Part shown: one piece after another, positions 1 to 8,419 of the stretch
How positions within the stretch are numbered: position 1 is the first letter of the stretch
Layout: each line of letters begins with the position of its first letter
Assembly (NCBI RefSeq): GCF_001187435.1
Contig: NZ_LFXA01000010.1
Coordinates: forward strand, 110,773 to 174,772
DNA: 64,000 bases
Source: Streptomyces caatingaensis
GTDB lineage: Bacteria; Actinomycetota; Actinomycetes; Streptomycetales; Streptomycetaceae
Reading direction: 5' to 3'
Notes under the pieces: model-generated
Databases searched by the model: none
What the model was told of the DNA's origin: nothing
The model's input: the letters and a program-made list of their open reading frames with translations, nothing else
Program-made: the position numbers and the translations under genes

Positions 1-362
1 AGCCGACGCTCCGCGACCTGCTCGGCATAGAGCCCGTCAAAATCCTTCCGGAGGACGGCTACGCCAAGTGGGCCGTCGGCGACGAGGCCCTGCTCGTCGT
101 CTTCACCCGCTCCGCCGTCGCCGATGTGACCGGGACCGCGCATCTGCCGTCCCGCGCGGCGGCCCAGGACACGGCGATGCTGGCGCTGCCGGTGGAGGAC
201 GTCGAGGCCGCCTCCGCCGTGCTCGTCCGTCACGGGGCCACGGTGCTGGCCGCGGCGCAGGACCGCCCGGAGTGGGGCGCCGGCCTGCGCACCGCCCATC
301 TGCGGGCGCCCGACGGGACGTTGATCGAGCTCCAGTCCTACCCGGAGCCACGGCCCTCCTGA
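1..362 (+). CDS. VOC-family (glyoxalase/bleomycin-resistance fold) protein, 5' truncated by window edge
   Basis: An open frame runs in from the left edge (first complete codon at base 3) and stops with TGA at 360-362. About 119 residues are visible. They contain the paired beta-alpha-beta pattern of the vicinal oxygen chelate fold: LLGIEPVKILPEDGYAKWAVGDEALLV, a central LPVEDVEAA helix and the C-terminal RAPDGTLIELQSY, where the Glu before LQSY is in the usual metal-ligand position. VOC proteins include glyoxalases, dioxygenases and drug-binding proteins; nothing here shows the substrate. The start lies outside the window. It converges on nrdJ, with a hairpin between the two genes. Confidence 0.7.
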   Translation, partial: PTLRDLLGIEPVKILPEDGYAKWAVGDEALLVVFTRSAVADVTGTAHLPSRAAAQDTAMLALPVEDVEAASAVLVRHGATVLAAAQDRPEWGAGLRTAHLRAPDGTLIELQSYPEPRPS

Positions 363-492
363 GCCGCGTGTCACGGCCCGCCCCGAACCGGCGGCCGGCC
401 GAGAGGCCGGGACGGAAAGGCCGGAAGCAGCGGGCCGGAAGGCCGGAAACGCCGAGAAGAGAAACGCGCAGAGACCAGGGCCGGAAACACCG

Positions 493-529
493 CAGGGCGG
501 TGGCACCGGAAACCGGTACCACCGCCCTG
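493..529. terminator. Bidirectional hairpin between the VOC gene and nrdJ
   Basis: CAGGGCGGTGG (493-503) pairs perfectly with CCACCGCCCTG (519-529). The stem continues inside, after one mismatch, with ACCGG/CCGGT around an AAA loop. It sits between two convergent genes and could end both transcripts; there is no long T tract, as is usual in Streptomyces. Confidence 0.75.
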
Positions 530-572
530 ATCGGCTCCGATCGGCCCTGATCGGTTCAGGAGCCGACGACGA

Positions 573-3446
573 TCAGCTGCAGCCGCTCGTCGAGCCGCAG
601 CCCTCGCACAGGTAGCAGCTGCCCGCGCGGCGCATCTTGGTGCCGCAGGAGAAGCACAGCGGCGCGTCCGCGTTCAGGCCGAGCTGCATCTCCGCCAGCT
701 CGGTGGAGTTGTGCGCCTGCTTGGGCGCCGGGACGGTGGCCGCGGGGGCCTGGGCGGCCCCGGCCTTCGGGGCCTCGACCTGGCGCGGGGCGGACTGGGC
801 CAGGCCCTCGACGTCCATGTCCTCCTCGGCCGGCTCGTAGGAACCGGTGTCCAGGTGGCGCTGGCGCTCCTCCGCGGAGTGGATGCCGAGCGCCGAGCGG
901 GTCTCGAAGGGCAGGAAGTCCAGCGCCAGGCGGCGGAAGATGTAGTCGACGATCGACTGCGCCATCCGCACGTCCGGGTCGTCCGTCATGCCGGCCGGCT
1001 CGAAGCGCATGTTGGTGAACTTCGAGACGTAGGTCTCCAGCGGAACGCCGTACTGCAGGCCCACCGAGACGGCGATGGAGAAGGCGTCCATCATGCCCGC
1101 GAGGGTCGAACCCTGCTTGGACATCTTCAGGAAGACCTCGCCCAGCCCGTCGTCCGGGTAGGAGTTGGCGGTCATGTAGCCCTCGGCGCCGCCCACGGTG
1201 AAGGAGGTGGTGATGCCCGGACGTCCCTTCGGGAGGCGCTTGCGGACCGGCCGGTACTCGACGACCTTCTCCGCCGCGGCGGGAGCGGCCTCGGCCTTCT
1301 TCTCCTCCTCCTTCTTCTTGGCGGAGAGCGGCTGGCCGACCTTGCAGTTGTCGCGGTAGATCGCGAGGGCCTTCAGGCCCATCTTCCAGCCCTCGAAGTA
1401 GACCTCCTCGACCTCCTCGACGGTGGCCGACTCGGGCAGGTTCACGGTCTTGGAGATCGCGCCCGAGAGGAAGGGCTGCGCCGCGGCCATCATGCGCACA
1501 TGGCCCATGGCCGAGATCGCGCGCTCGCCCATGGCGCAGTCGAAGACCTCGTAGTGCTCGGGCTTGAGGCCCGGGGCGTCGATCACGTTGCCGTGCTCGG
1601 CGATGTGGGCGACGATCGCCTCGATCTGCTCGGCCTGGTAGCCCAGCCGCTTGAGGGCCTTGGGGACCGTGTTGTTCACGATCTGCATCGAGCCGCCGCC
1701 GACGAGCTTCTTGAACTTGACCAGGGCCAGGTCCGGCTCGACGCCCGTGGTGTCGCAGTCCATCATCAGGCCGATGGTGCCGGTCGGGGCCAGGACGGAC
1801 GCCTGGGCGTTGCGGAAGCCGTTCTTCTCGCCGAGGCGGATGACGTCCTGCCACGCCTCGGTGGCCGCGGCCCAGACCGGGGTGTCCAGGTCGTCCATGC
1901 GCTTGGCGGCCGCGTTCGCGTCGGCGTGCTGCTTCATGACGCGGCGGTGCGCCTCGGCGTTGCGGGCGTAACCGTCGTACGGGCCGACGATGGCGGCCAG
2001 TTCGGCGGAGCGGCGGTAGGAGGTGCCGGTCATCAGGGAGGTGATGGCACCGGCCAGGGCCCGGCCGCCCTCGCTGTCGTAGGCGTGGCCGGTGGCCATC
2101 AGCAGCGCGCCGAGGTTGGCGTAGCCGATGCCGAGCTGGCGGAAGGCGCGGGTGGTCTCGCCGATCTTCTCGGTCGGGAAGTCGGCGAAGCAGATGGAGA
2201 TGTCCATCGCCGTGATGACCAGCTCGACGACCTTGGCGAAGCGCTCGGCGTCGAACGACTGGTTCCCCTGGTCGTCGTCCTTGAGGAACTTCATCAGGTT
2301 CAGCGAGGCCAGGTTGCACGAGGAGTTGTCCAGGTGCATGTACTCGCTGCACGGGTTGGACGCGGTGATGCGGCCCGACTCCGGCGACGTGTGCCAGTGG
2401 TTGATGGTGTCGTCGTACTGGATGCCGGGGTCGGCGCAGGCCCAGGCGGCCTCGGCCATCTTGCGGAAGAGCGCCTTGGCGTCGACCTCCTCGATGACCT
2501 CACCGGTCAGGCGGGAGCGCAGCCCGAACTTCGACCCGGTCTCGACGGCCTTCATGAACTCGTCGTTGACGCGGACGGAGTTGTTGGCGTTCTGGTACTG
2601 GACGGAGGTGATGTCGTCGCCGCCCAGGTCCATGTCGAACCCGGCGTCGCGCAGGGCGCGGACCTTCTCCTCCTCCTTCACCTTGGTGTCGATGAAGGCC
2701 TCGACGTCCGGGTGGTCCACGTCCAGGACGACCATCTTGGCCGCGCGGCGGGTGGCGCCGCCCGACTTGATGGTGCCGGCGGACGCGTCGGCGCCGCGCA
2801 TGAAGGAGACCGGGCCGGAGGCGTTGCCGCCGGAGGAGAGCAGCTCCTTGGAGGAGCGGATGCGGGAGAGGTTCAGGCCGGCGCCGGAGCCGCCCTTGAA
2901 GATCATCCCCTCTTCCTTGTACCAGTCGAGGATCGACTCCATGGAGTCGTCGACGGAGAGGATGAAGCAGGCGGAGACCTGCTGCGGCTGGGCGGTGCCG
3001 ACGTTGAACCAGACCGGCGAGTTGAAGCTGAAGACCTGGTGCAGCAGCGCGTAGGTCAGCTCGTGGTCGAAGATCTCGGCGTCCGCCGGGGAGGCGAAGT
3101 ACCCGTGCCCCTCACCGGCCTTGCGGTAGGTGCCGACGACGCGGTCGATCAGCTGCTTGAGGCTGGACTCGCGCTCGGGGGAGCCGACGGCGCCCCGGAA
3201 GTACTTGCTGGTGACGATGTTGACCGCGTTCACCGACCAGAAGTCGGGGAACTCGACGCCGCGCTGCTCGAAGTTGATGGAGCCGTCGCGCCAGTTGGTC
3301 ATGACGACGTCACGACGCTCCCAGGCCACCTCGTCGTACGGGTGCACGCCGGGGGTGGTGTGGATGCGTTCGATGCGCAGACCCTTGCCGCCCTTGTTCC
3401 CCTTGGAGCGGGAACCTCGTGCCGGGCCGCTCGTCGTCTCTGTCAT
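573..3446 (-). CDS. nrdJ: Vitamin B12-dependent (class II) ribonucleoside-diphosphate reductase
   Basis: NrdJ makes deoxyribonucleotides using adenosylcobalamin as radical source, so it works with or without oxygen. The 957-residue product has the family's core: first redox Cys near 160 (SACFILS), the NPCSE active-site motif at 364-368 (Asn364, Cys366, Glu368) and the second redox Cys near 377 (NSSCNLASLN). A C-terminal Cys-rich tail (CFSCGTKMRRAG then CYLCEGCG) resembles a zinc ribbon carrying the re-reduction cysteines. A low-complexity KKKEEEKKAE/Ala-rich linker near residue 725 separates catalytic and C-terminal parts. I chose ATG 3446 because GGGAGG lies just upstream; an open frame to 3539 has no such support. 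It lies 119 bp downstream of nrdR, probably as an nrdRJ operon controlled by NrdR boxes. No cobalamin riboswitch is visible here. Confidence 0.96.
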   Translation of the reverse strand: MTETTSGPARGSRSKGNKGGKGLRIERIHTTPGVHPYDEVAWERRDVVMTNWRDGSINFEQRGVEFPDFWSVNAVNIVTSKYFRGAVGSPERESSLKQLIDRVVGTYRKAGEGHGYFASPADAEIFDHELTYALLHQVFSFNSPVWFNVGTAQPQQVSACFILSVDDSMESILDWYKEEGMIFKGGSGAGLNLSRIRSSKELLSSGGNASGPVSFMRGADASAGTIKSGGATRRAAKMVVLDVDHPDVEAFIDTKVKEEEKVRALRDAGFDMDLGGDDITSVQYQNANNSVRVNDEFMKAVETGSKFGLRSRLTGEVIEEVDAKALFRKMAEAAWACADPGIQYDDTINHWHTSPESGRITASNPCSEYMHLDNSSCNLASLNLMKFLKDDDQGNQSFDAERFAKVVELVITAMDISICFADFPTEKIGETTRAFRQLGIGYANLGALLMATGHAYDSEGGRALAGAITSLMTGTSYRRSAELAAIVGPYDGYARNAEAHRRVMKQHADANAAAKRMDDLDTPVWAAATEAWQDVIRLGEKNGFRNAQASVLAPTGTIGLMMDCDTTGVEPDLALVKFKKLVGGGSMQIVNNTVPKALKRLGYQAEQIEAIVAHIAEHGNVIDAPGLKPEHYEVFDCAMGERAISAMGHVRMMAAAQPFLSGAISKTVNLPESATVEEVEEVYFEGWKMGLKALAIYRDNCKVGQPLSAKKKEEEKKAEAAPAAAEKVVEYRPVRKRLPKGRPGITTSFTVGGAEGYMTANSYPDDGLGEVFLKMSKQGSTLAGMMDAFSIAVSVGLQYGVPLETYVSKFTNMRFEPAGMTDDPDVRMAQSIVDYIFRRLALDFLPFETRSALGIHSAEERQRHLDTGSYEPAEEDMDVEGLAQSAPRQVEAPKAGAAQAPAATVPAPKQAHNSTELAEMQLGLNADAPLCFSCGTKMRRAGSCYLCEGCGSTSGCS

Positions 3447-3565
3447 GCCGCCTCCCTCTACCGGGCGAAAACGCCCTTGAGCGCACATTTCTTCCATGGC
3501 GCGATGTGTGTCTGCAACCCGGGTGCGTCTGGGGCGCACCGGGCAGGTCTGAATGTGTGGTGCCG

Positions 3566-4108
3566 CTACTCGGCCGCGGCGGCGGGCGCGGGGATCTCGT
3601 GCTCCCCGGCGCGCTTCGCGGGGCCGTCACGGCCCTCCGGGCCCGTCCCGCCGGCGGCGCCGGGGATGCTGCCGCGCAGCTCCGCGACGGCGGCCTCGAA
3701 GTCCTCGAGCGAGTCGAACGCCTGGTACACGGACGCGAAGCGCAGGTACGCCACGAGGTCGAGGTCCTTGAGCGGGCCGAGTATGGCCAGCCCGACGTCG
3801 TGGGTGGTCAGCTCGGCGCTGCCGGTGGCGCGCACGGCCTCCTCGACCCGCTGGCCGAGCAGGGCCAGGGCGTCCTCCGTGACGGGCCGGCCCTGACACG
3901 CCTTCCGCACACCGGAGATGACCTTGGTGCGGCTGAAGGGTTCGGTGACCCCGCTCCGCTTGATCACCATCAGTGACGCGGTCTCCACCGTCGTGAACCG
4001 CCGGGAGCAGTCGGGGCACTGGCGGCGCCTGCGGATCGAGCAGCCGTCGTCCGTGGTCCGGCTGTCGACGACCCTGCTGTCGGGGTGCCTGCAGAAGGGG
4101 CAGTGCAT
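3566..4108 (-). CDS. nrdR: Transcriptional repressor NrdR
   Basis: NrdR represses ribonucleotide reductase genes after sensing ATP/dATP through an ATP-cone. The 180-residue protein starts MHCPFCRHPDSRVVDSR, with a four-Cys zinc ribbon (Cys3, Cys6, Cys31, Cys34) that contacts DNA. The ATP-cone follows at about 48-140 (VIKRSGVTEPFSRTKVISGV). The Ala/Glu/Pro-rich tail after about 150 is typical of Streptomyces copies. Start ATG 4108 has GGAGGGTGGAG upstream and gives the family's N-terminus exactly. It precedes nrdJ on the same strand and is divergent from lexA. Two palindromic NrdR-box-like sites lie about 180-220 bp upstream, and a possible -10 (TATGCT, 4243-4238) lies between, which suggests autoregulation of nrdRJ. 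Confidence 0.97.
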   Translation of the reverse strand: MHCPFCRHPDSRVVDSRTTDDGCSIRRRRQCPDCSRRFTTVETASLMVIKRSGVTEPFSRTKVISGVRKACQGRPVTEDALALLGQRVEEAVRATGSAELTTHDVGLAILGPLKDLDLVAYLRFASVYQAFDSLEDFEAAVAELRGSIPGAAGGTGPEGRDGPAKRAGEHEIPAPAAAAE

Positions 4109-4284
4109 GGCTCTCCACCCTCCTTCTTCACCCTCGGATGACCCACGGGGCTCCCGGCACACGGGAACCTCGGGAAAAACTGTGCACGATCCGCGGCTCC
4201 GGCCGGCCTGGCGACAGGCCCGGCGAAGCAGTCCCCAAGCATAGGCGATGGCCATGGGTGGGGATGACCGGGATCGGTCACCGA

Positions 4285-4330
4285 CCACAACTTGTGGGCG
4301 GCGCACGCCATCAAACCACTAGATCTGGTG
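4285..4330 (-). promoter_or_regulatory. Tandem NrdR boxes upstream of nrdRJ
   Basis: Two palindromes resemble NrdR boxes. One is CCACAACTTGTGG at 4285-4297 (centre 4291). The other is CCACTAGATCTGGTG at 4316-4330 (centre about 4323.5). Their centres are about 32 bp apart, close to three helical turns, as expected for paired NrdR boxes that place both sites on one DNA face. They lie upstream of nrdR. Confidence 0.75.
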
Positions 4331-4536
4331 TCCGGCGACCAGGCCGCCCCGACGCGTGTCGCGTGGCGACGGCCGCGCGGGACCGCGGAAGAGCCTACGC
4401 GAGGGGCGCGGTGGCGGCCTCGCGGGGCCGTGGATGACACACTGGTGGCCCGTCGCCGGGCGGCGGGGGCGCGCCACCGCCGTCCGCCCGCCGCGCCGGC
4501 TTCCCGCCCGTCCGGTCCGGCGATCCCGGCACCGGG

Positions 4537-4569
4537 TCCTGGCGGGATCCTGGCGGGATCCCGGCGGGG
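4537..4569. repeat. Three tandem 11-bp repeats in the nrdR-lexA intergenic region
   Basis: TCCTGGCGGGA occurs at 4537-4547 and 4548-4558, followed by the variant TCCCGGCGGGG at 4559-4569. The 730-bp gap between nrdR and lexA (4109-4838) otherwise holds the NrdR boxes and the lexA SOS box. I see no credible gene in it; the open frames there are compositional. Confidence 0.8.
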
Positions 4570-4760
4570 TTCCCCGGGCGGCTTCCGGGGCGGCCCCCGG
4601 GGCACGGCCTCGGAAATGCGGGAAAACGTCGGACGCGGCGGCCGAATTCACGGGAACGGCCCCTCCGGGAGGCCGGAAACGAGTCGAATTGATCTTCGCT
4701 CGCACACCGCGCTCGTACACCCTCCGCCCTGATCACGTCAGTGAATCAGCGATATTTCAC

Positions 4761-4776
4761 TCGAACGTGTGTTTGG
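4761..4776 (+). promoter_or_regulatory. SOS (LexA) box of lexA
   Basis: TCGAACGTGTGTTTGG matches the actinobacterial/Gram-positive SOS box core GAAC-N4-GTTC with a good left half and a GTTT right half. It lies 63-78 bp before the lexA start, consistent with autorepression. Confidence 0.85.
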
Positions 4777-4838
4777 CGCAACCTTTCGAAAGCAACTACC
4801 GTTGTCCAGCTAGGGAGAACATTTCGAGAGGGGCCGAC

Positions 4839-5624
4839 GTGACCACCACCGCAAACAGCGCCACCATCACCGCCCAGGACCGCTCCCAGAACCGACTCGA
4901 CCAGACACACCCGATGAACGATTCAGCCATGAACGCCGAGGGGCAGAAGCCCGCCCGCTCGCTCCCCGGGCGTCCACCGGGGATCCGGGCGGACAGCTCC
5001 GGTCTCACCGACCGGCAGCGCCGCGTGATCGAGGTCATCCGGGATTCGGTCCAGCGCCGCGGCTACCCGCCGTCCATGCGCGAGATCGGCCAGGCGGTGG
5101 GGCTCTCCAGCACCTCCTCCGTGGCGCACCAGCTGATGGCGCTGGAGCGCAAGGGCTTCCTCCGCCGGGATCCGCACCGCCCCCGCGCCTACGAGGTGCG
5201 CGGCTCCGACCAGCCCAGCTCCCAGCCGACGGACACCACCGGCAAACCCGCCGCGTCGTACGTGCCCCTGGTCGGCCGGATCGCCGCCGGTGGCCCGATC
5301 CTCGCCGAGGAGTCCGTCGAGGACGTCTTCCCCCTCCCCCGCCAGCTCGTGGGCGACGGTGAGCTCTTCGTCCTCAAGGTGGTCGGCGACTCCATGATCG
5401 AGGCGGCCATCTGCGACGGGGACTGGGTCACGGTCCGCCGCCAGCCCGTCGCCGAGAACGGCGACATCGTGGCCGCCATGCTGGACGGCGAGGCCACGGT
5501 CAAGCGCTTCCGGCGCGAGGACGGCCACGTCTGGCTTCTCCCGCACAACTCGGCCTACCAGCCGATTCCCGGCGACGAGGCGACGATCCTCGGCAAGGTC
5601 GTGGCGGTGCTGCGGCGCGTCTGA
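4839..5624 (+). CDS. lexA: SOS repressor LexA (self-cleaving)
   Basis: LexA represses DNA-damage genes and cleaves itself when activated by RecA filaments. From GTG 4839 the protein has 261 residues. A Ser/Thr-rich leader of about 50 residues is followed by the winged-helix DNA-binding domain at 54-118 (PPSMREIGQAVGLSSTSSVA recognition region). The cleavage site is Ala150-Gly151 (IAAGGP), and the S24-type catalytic dyad is Ser185 (VVGDSM) and Lys222 (ATVKRF). The start is set by GAGAGGGG about 6 bp upstream; the frame stays open far upstream but without a ribosome site. It is divergent from nrdR, has its own SOS box and is followed by a strong hairpin, so it is probably monocistronic. Confidence 0.97.
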   Translation: MTTTANSATITAQDRSQNRLDQTHPMNDSAMNAEGQKPARSLPGRPPGIRADSSGLTDRQRRVIEVIRDSVQRRGYPPSMREIGQAVGLSSTSSVAHQLMALERKGFLRRDPHRPRAYEVRGSDQPSSQPTDTTGKPAASYVPLVGRIAAGGPILAEESVEDVFPLPRQLVGDGELFVLKVVGDSMIEAAICDGDWVTVRRQPVAENGDIVAAMLDGEATVKRFRREDGHVWLLPHNSAYQPIPGDEATILGKVVAVLRRV

Positions 5625-5651
5625 GACGCCACCGCGACACCCCCTGGAGGC

Positions 5652-5685
5652 GGGCCCCGGAACCACTGCGCCGGTTCCGGGGCCC
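5652..5685 (+). terminator. lexA terminator
   Basis: A perfect 13-bp stem, GGGCCCCGGAACC (5652-5664) with GGTTCCGGGGCCC (5673-5685), encloses an 8-nt loop 28 bp after the lexA stop. Confidence 0.9.
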
Positions 5686-5883
5686 TTGTATGTGCGGGGG
5701 CGGGGGCTTGGGCGGGGGCATTGGGCCGGGGTCTGTCCCTGGGGGCCGCCCAGGTGGGGCCGAGGCCCTGACCCCTCGGTGGTGCGGCGCCTTCCCCGCC
5801 GGGGTTCGGAGCCTCTGCCCGGGGGGCGGGAGGCCCGGCCATCGGGGTGCCGCGAGGCCCGGCCCGGGGTGCGCTGCCCCCGG

Positions 5884-5964
5884 CCCAGCGGGGTGGGCGC
5901 GAGCCCAGCGGGGTGGGCGCGAGCCCCACGAGGTAGGCGCGAATCTCGCAAGGTAGGCCACGAG
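5884..5964. repeat. Degenerate 20-bp tandem repeat, about four units
   Basis: CCCAGCGGGGTGGGCGCGAG is present exactly at 5884-5903 and 5904-5923. Two decaying units follow (CCCCACGAGGTAGGCGCGAA at 5924-5943, and a weaker one to about 5964). It lies in the 717-bp gap between lexA and the dinG-like gene (5625-6341), in which I see no credible gene. Confidence 0.8.
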
Positions 5965-6181
5965 CCCAGCCGGCAGGCCCGAGGGAGCAGCCGTCCAGTC
6001 GGCGAATCCGTGATGGCGGGGACGGCGCGGACGGCGCGTACCGCCGTTCCCGGCCGCACTCAGCCGCAGCCGGCCAGGCCCGGGCCGCTGCGGACGCCGC
6101 CCGTCAAGCCGCGCGCAAGGCACTCCCCGTCGATGCGCCCCCGGTGCCGGCGGGAGATGTGCGCTCCCGCGATGCGGGAGC

Positions 6182-6210
6182 GGCGCATTGCGAAGCAGGC
6201 GCATTGCGAA
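6182..6210. repeat. Direct repeat GGCGCATTGCGAA, two copies 16 bp apart
   Basis: GGCGCATTGCGAA occurs at 6182-6194 and again at 6198-6210 with a 3-bp spacer. It is in the lexA-dinG gap and has no evident function. Confidence 0.7.
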
Positions 6211-6296
6211 AGGAAATGGCCGATTCGTGGGCGGGGTTGAGCGGAGGCGTGAAGGCGTTGAAGGCGGAGGCTGAACGTCGAACGCTGAACCCTGAC

Positions 6297-6343
6297 CCCC
6301 GAACCCCGAACCCCGAACCCCGAACGCTCAACGCCGAGCGTTC
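6297..6343. repeat. CCCCGAA heptamer run fused to a hairpin at the dinG stop
   Basis: Four head-to-tail copies of CCCCGAA occupy 6297-6324. They run directly into an inverted repeat GAACGCTC (6322-6329) / GAGCGTTC (6336-6343) with a 6-nt loop. The hairpin overlaps the stop codon of the helicase gene and may act as its terminator; related GAACG/GCTGAAC pieces occur just before (6272-6290). Confidence 0.7.
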
Positions 6344-8348
6344 AGCTCTTCGCCTCCTTGGCGGCAGCGTCAATCGCCGCCAGGGAACGGCGCACTTGAT
6401 TCCGGTCGGTCGTATACCAGAAATCCGGGAGGGAAGCGCGCAGGAACGATCCGTAACGCGCCTTCTCCAGGCGCGGGTCGAGCACCGCGACGACCCCGCG
6501 GTCGCCGGACGCCCGGACGAGCCGGCCGGCGCCCTGGGCCATGAGCAGGGCCGCGTGGGTCGCCGCGACGGCCATGAAGCCGTTGCCGCCCGCCTGCTCC
6601 ACGGCCCGCTGGCGGGCGCTCATCAGGGGGTCGTCGGGGCGCGGGAAGGGCACCCGGTCCATCACGACCAGCTGGCAGCTGGGCCCGGGCACGTCGACGC
6701 CCTGCCACAGGGAGAGCGTGCCGAACAGACACGTACGGGCGTCACCGGCGAAGGTCTTGATCAACTCGCCGAGCGTCTCCTCGCCTTGGAGGAGGATCGG
6801 CAGGTCGAGCCGGCCGCGCAGCTCCTCGGCCGCCGCCTGGGCCGCGCGCATCGAGGAGAAGAGGCCCAGTGTGCGGCCCCCGGCCGCCTCGATCAGCTCG
6901 GCCAGCTCGTCGATCATGTCGGCCCGGCCGCCCTCCCGGCCCGGCTGGGCGAGGTGCTTGGCGACGTAGAGGATGCCCTGTTTGCGGTAGTCGAAGGGGG
7001 AGCCGACGTCCACGCCCTTCCACTCCGGCAGGTCCTCCCCCGTGACGCCCTCGGGTGCCAGGCCGAGCGAGGCGCCGACGCCGTTGAAGTCACCGCCGAG
7101 CTTGAGGGTGGCCGAAGTGAGCACCACCGAACGCTCGTTGAAGAGCTTCTCGCGCAGGAGCCCGGACACCGAGAGCGGCGCCACCCGCAGGGAAGCACCA
7201 CTGGGCCGGAAAGCGGCTCCGCCGCGGAGGTCGTGCCGCTCGTACCAGACGACGTCGAACTCCGAGCCCTCCAGGATCCGCTCGGCCACCCCGTGCACGT
7301 TCTCGACCATGGCCAGGGCCTGCTTGCGGACGGCGTCCTCGTCCTGGACGGACTTGTCCCGGGTGTTCCCGATGGCCGTGATCACCGTACGGGCCGCGTC
7401 GCGCAGGGCCGCGAGCGCGTACCGCAAGTCCTCCGGGAGCTCCTCCAGGCGGCCCGGAAGGGCCAGCTCCATCAGCCGCTCGAAGCCCTCGGCCGCGGTC
7501 TGGAGCGCGTCGGCCGCCTTCTCGTCGACGAGCTTGGCGGCCCGCTTCACGGCCCGGTCGACCTGGCCCGGCGTGAGCTCGCCGGTGGCGACGCCGGTGA
7601 CCCGGGAGACCAGCTCGTGGGCCTCGTCGACGATCAGCACCTCGTGGCCCGGCAGGACCGGGGCGCCCTCGATCGCGTCGATGGCCAGCAGCGCGTGGTT
7701 GGTGACCACCACGTCCGCGAGCTTGGCGCGCTCGCGGGCCGCCTCGGCGAAGCACTCCGCCCCGTAGGCGCACTTGGAGGCCGACAGGCACTCCCGCGAG
7801 GTGACCGAGACCTGGGACCAGGCCCGGTCGGAGACGCCGGGGGTCAGGTCGTCGCGGTCGCCGGTCTCCGTCTCGTCCGCCCAGTCGCGCAGCCGCAGCA
7901 GGTCCTTGCCGAGGCGGCTGGTGGGGGCCGCGGCCTCCAGCGGGTCGAAGAGCCCCTCCTCCTCGTCCTGCGGCACGCCCTCGTGGAGCCGGTGCAGACA
8001 CAGGTAGTTGGACCGGCCCTTGAGCATGGCGAACTCGGGGCGGCGGCGGAGCAGCGGATGCAGGGCTTCCACCGTGCGCGGCAGGTCGCGCTCGACGAGC
8101 TGGCGCTGGAGCGCCAGCGTCGCCGTGGCGACCACCACCCGCTCCCCGTGCGCGAGGGCCGGCACCAGGTAGCCGAGCGACTTGCCGGTGCCGGTGCCGG
8201 CCTGCACGAGCAGGTGGGACGTGCTGTCGATGGCCTCGGCCACGGCTTCGGCCATGGCGACCTGACCGGGACGCTCGGTGCCGCCGACGGCGGTGACCGC
8301 GGCGTGCAGCAGGTCGGTCAGTGAGGGCTGGGAGGAGGAGGCAGTCAT
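6342..8348 (-). CDS. DinG/XPD-like ATP-dependent DNA helicase
   Basis: This is a superfamily 2 helicase of the DinG/XPD iron-sulphur group, expected to unwind 5'-tailed, forked or RNA-containing DNA during repair. In the 668-residue product, Walker A is QAGTGTGKSLGYLVPAL near residue 50 and the DEAH box is IVDEAHEL near 250. The four cysteines of a 4Fe-4S domain appear between them (YLC, REC, SKC and AEC, about 117-210). C-terminal motifs V/VI include GTLSLWQGVDVPG and QGAGRLVR. Start ATG 8348 has GGAAGGG upstream. The stop lies inside a small hairpin. It is next to lexA, but I see no SOS box at its own 5' end. It lies 71 bp from the IucA/IucC gene on the same strand. Confidence 0.92.
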   Translation of the reverse strand: MTASSSQPSLTDLLHAAVTAVGGTERPGQVAMAEAVAEAIDSTSHLLVQAGTGTGKSLGYLVPALAHGERVVVATATLALQRQLVERDLPRTVEALHPLLRRRPEFAMLKGRSNYLCLHRLHEGVPQDEEEGLFDPLEAAAPTSRLGKDLLRLRDWADETETGDRDDLTPGVSDRAWSQVSVTSRECLSASKCAYGAECFAEAARERAKLADVVVTNHALLAIDAIEGAPVLPGHEVLIVDEAHELVSRVTGVATGELTPGQVDRAVKRAAKLVDEKAADALQTAAEGFERLMELALPGRLEELPEDLRYALAALRDAARTVITAIGNTRDKSVQDEDAVRKQALAMVENVHGVAERILEGSEFDVVWYERHDLRGGAAFRPSGASLRVAPLSVSGLLREKLFNERSVVLTSATLKLGGDFNGVGASLGLAPEGVTGEDLPEWKGVDVGSPFDYRKQGILYVAKHLAQPGREGGRADMIDELAELIEAAGGRTLGLFSSMRAAQAAAEELRGRLDLPILLQGEETLGELIKTFAGDARTCLFGTLSLWQGVDVPGPSCQLVVMDRVPFPRPDDPLMSARQRAVEQAGGNGFMAVAATHAALLMAQGAGRLVRASGDRGVVAVLDPRLEKARYGSFLRASLPDFWYTTDRNQVRRSLAAIDAAAKEAKS

Positions 8349-8419
8349 AGCCCTTCCACCCTACGGGGCGGCACCGACATCGCGGGGCTCCTCCGCGCCG
8401 CCCGCCGCCCCGGTCCGTC

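Noticed and set aside
3447..3565. Possible cobalamin riboswitch upstream of nrdJ
   Set aside because: The gap is only 119 bp and shows no B12-box-like sequence; B12 riboswitches are known for class I nrdAB in Streptomyces, not for nrdJ.
711..3896. 1061-codon open frame on the plus strand opposite nrdJ
   Set aside because: It is an antisense shadow created by third-position GC bias; its product is low-complexity Gly/Leu/Val/Asp and it lies over a well-defined nrdJ.
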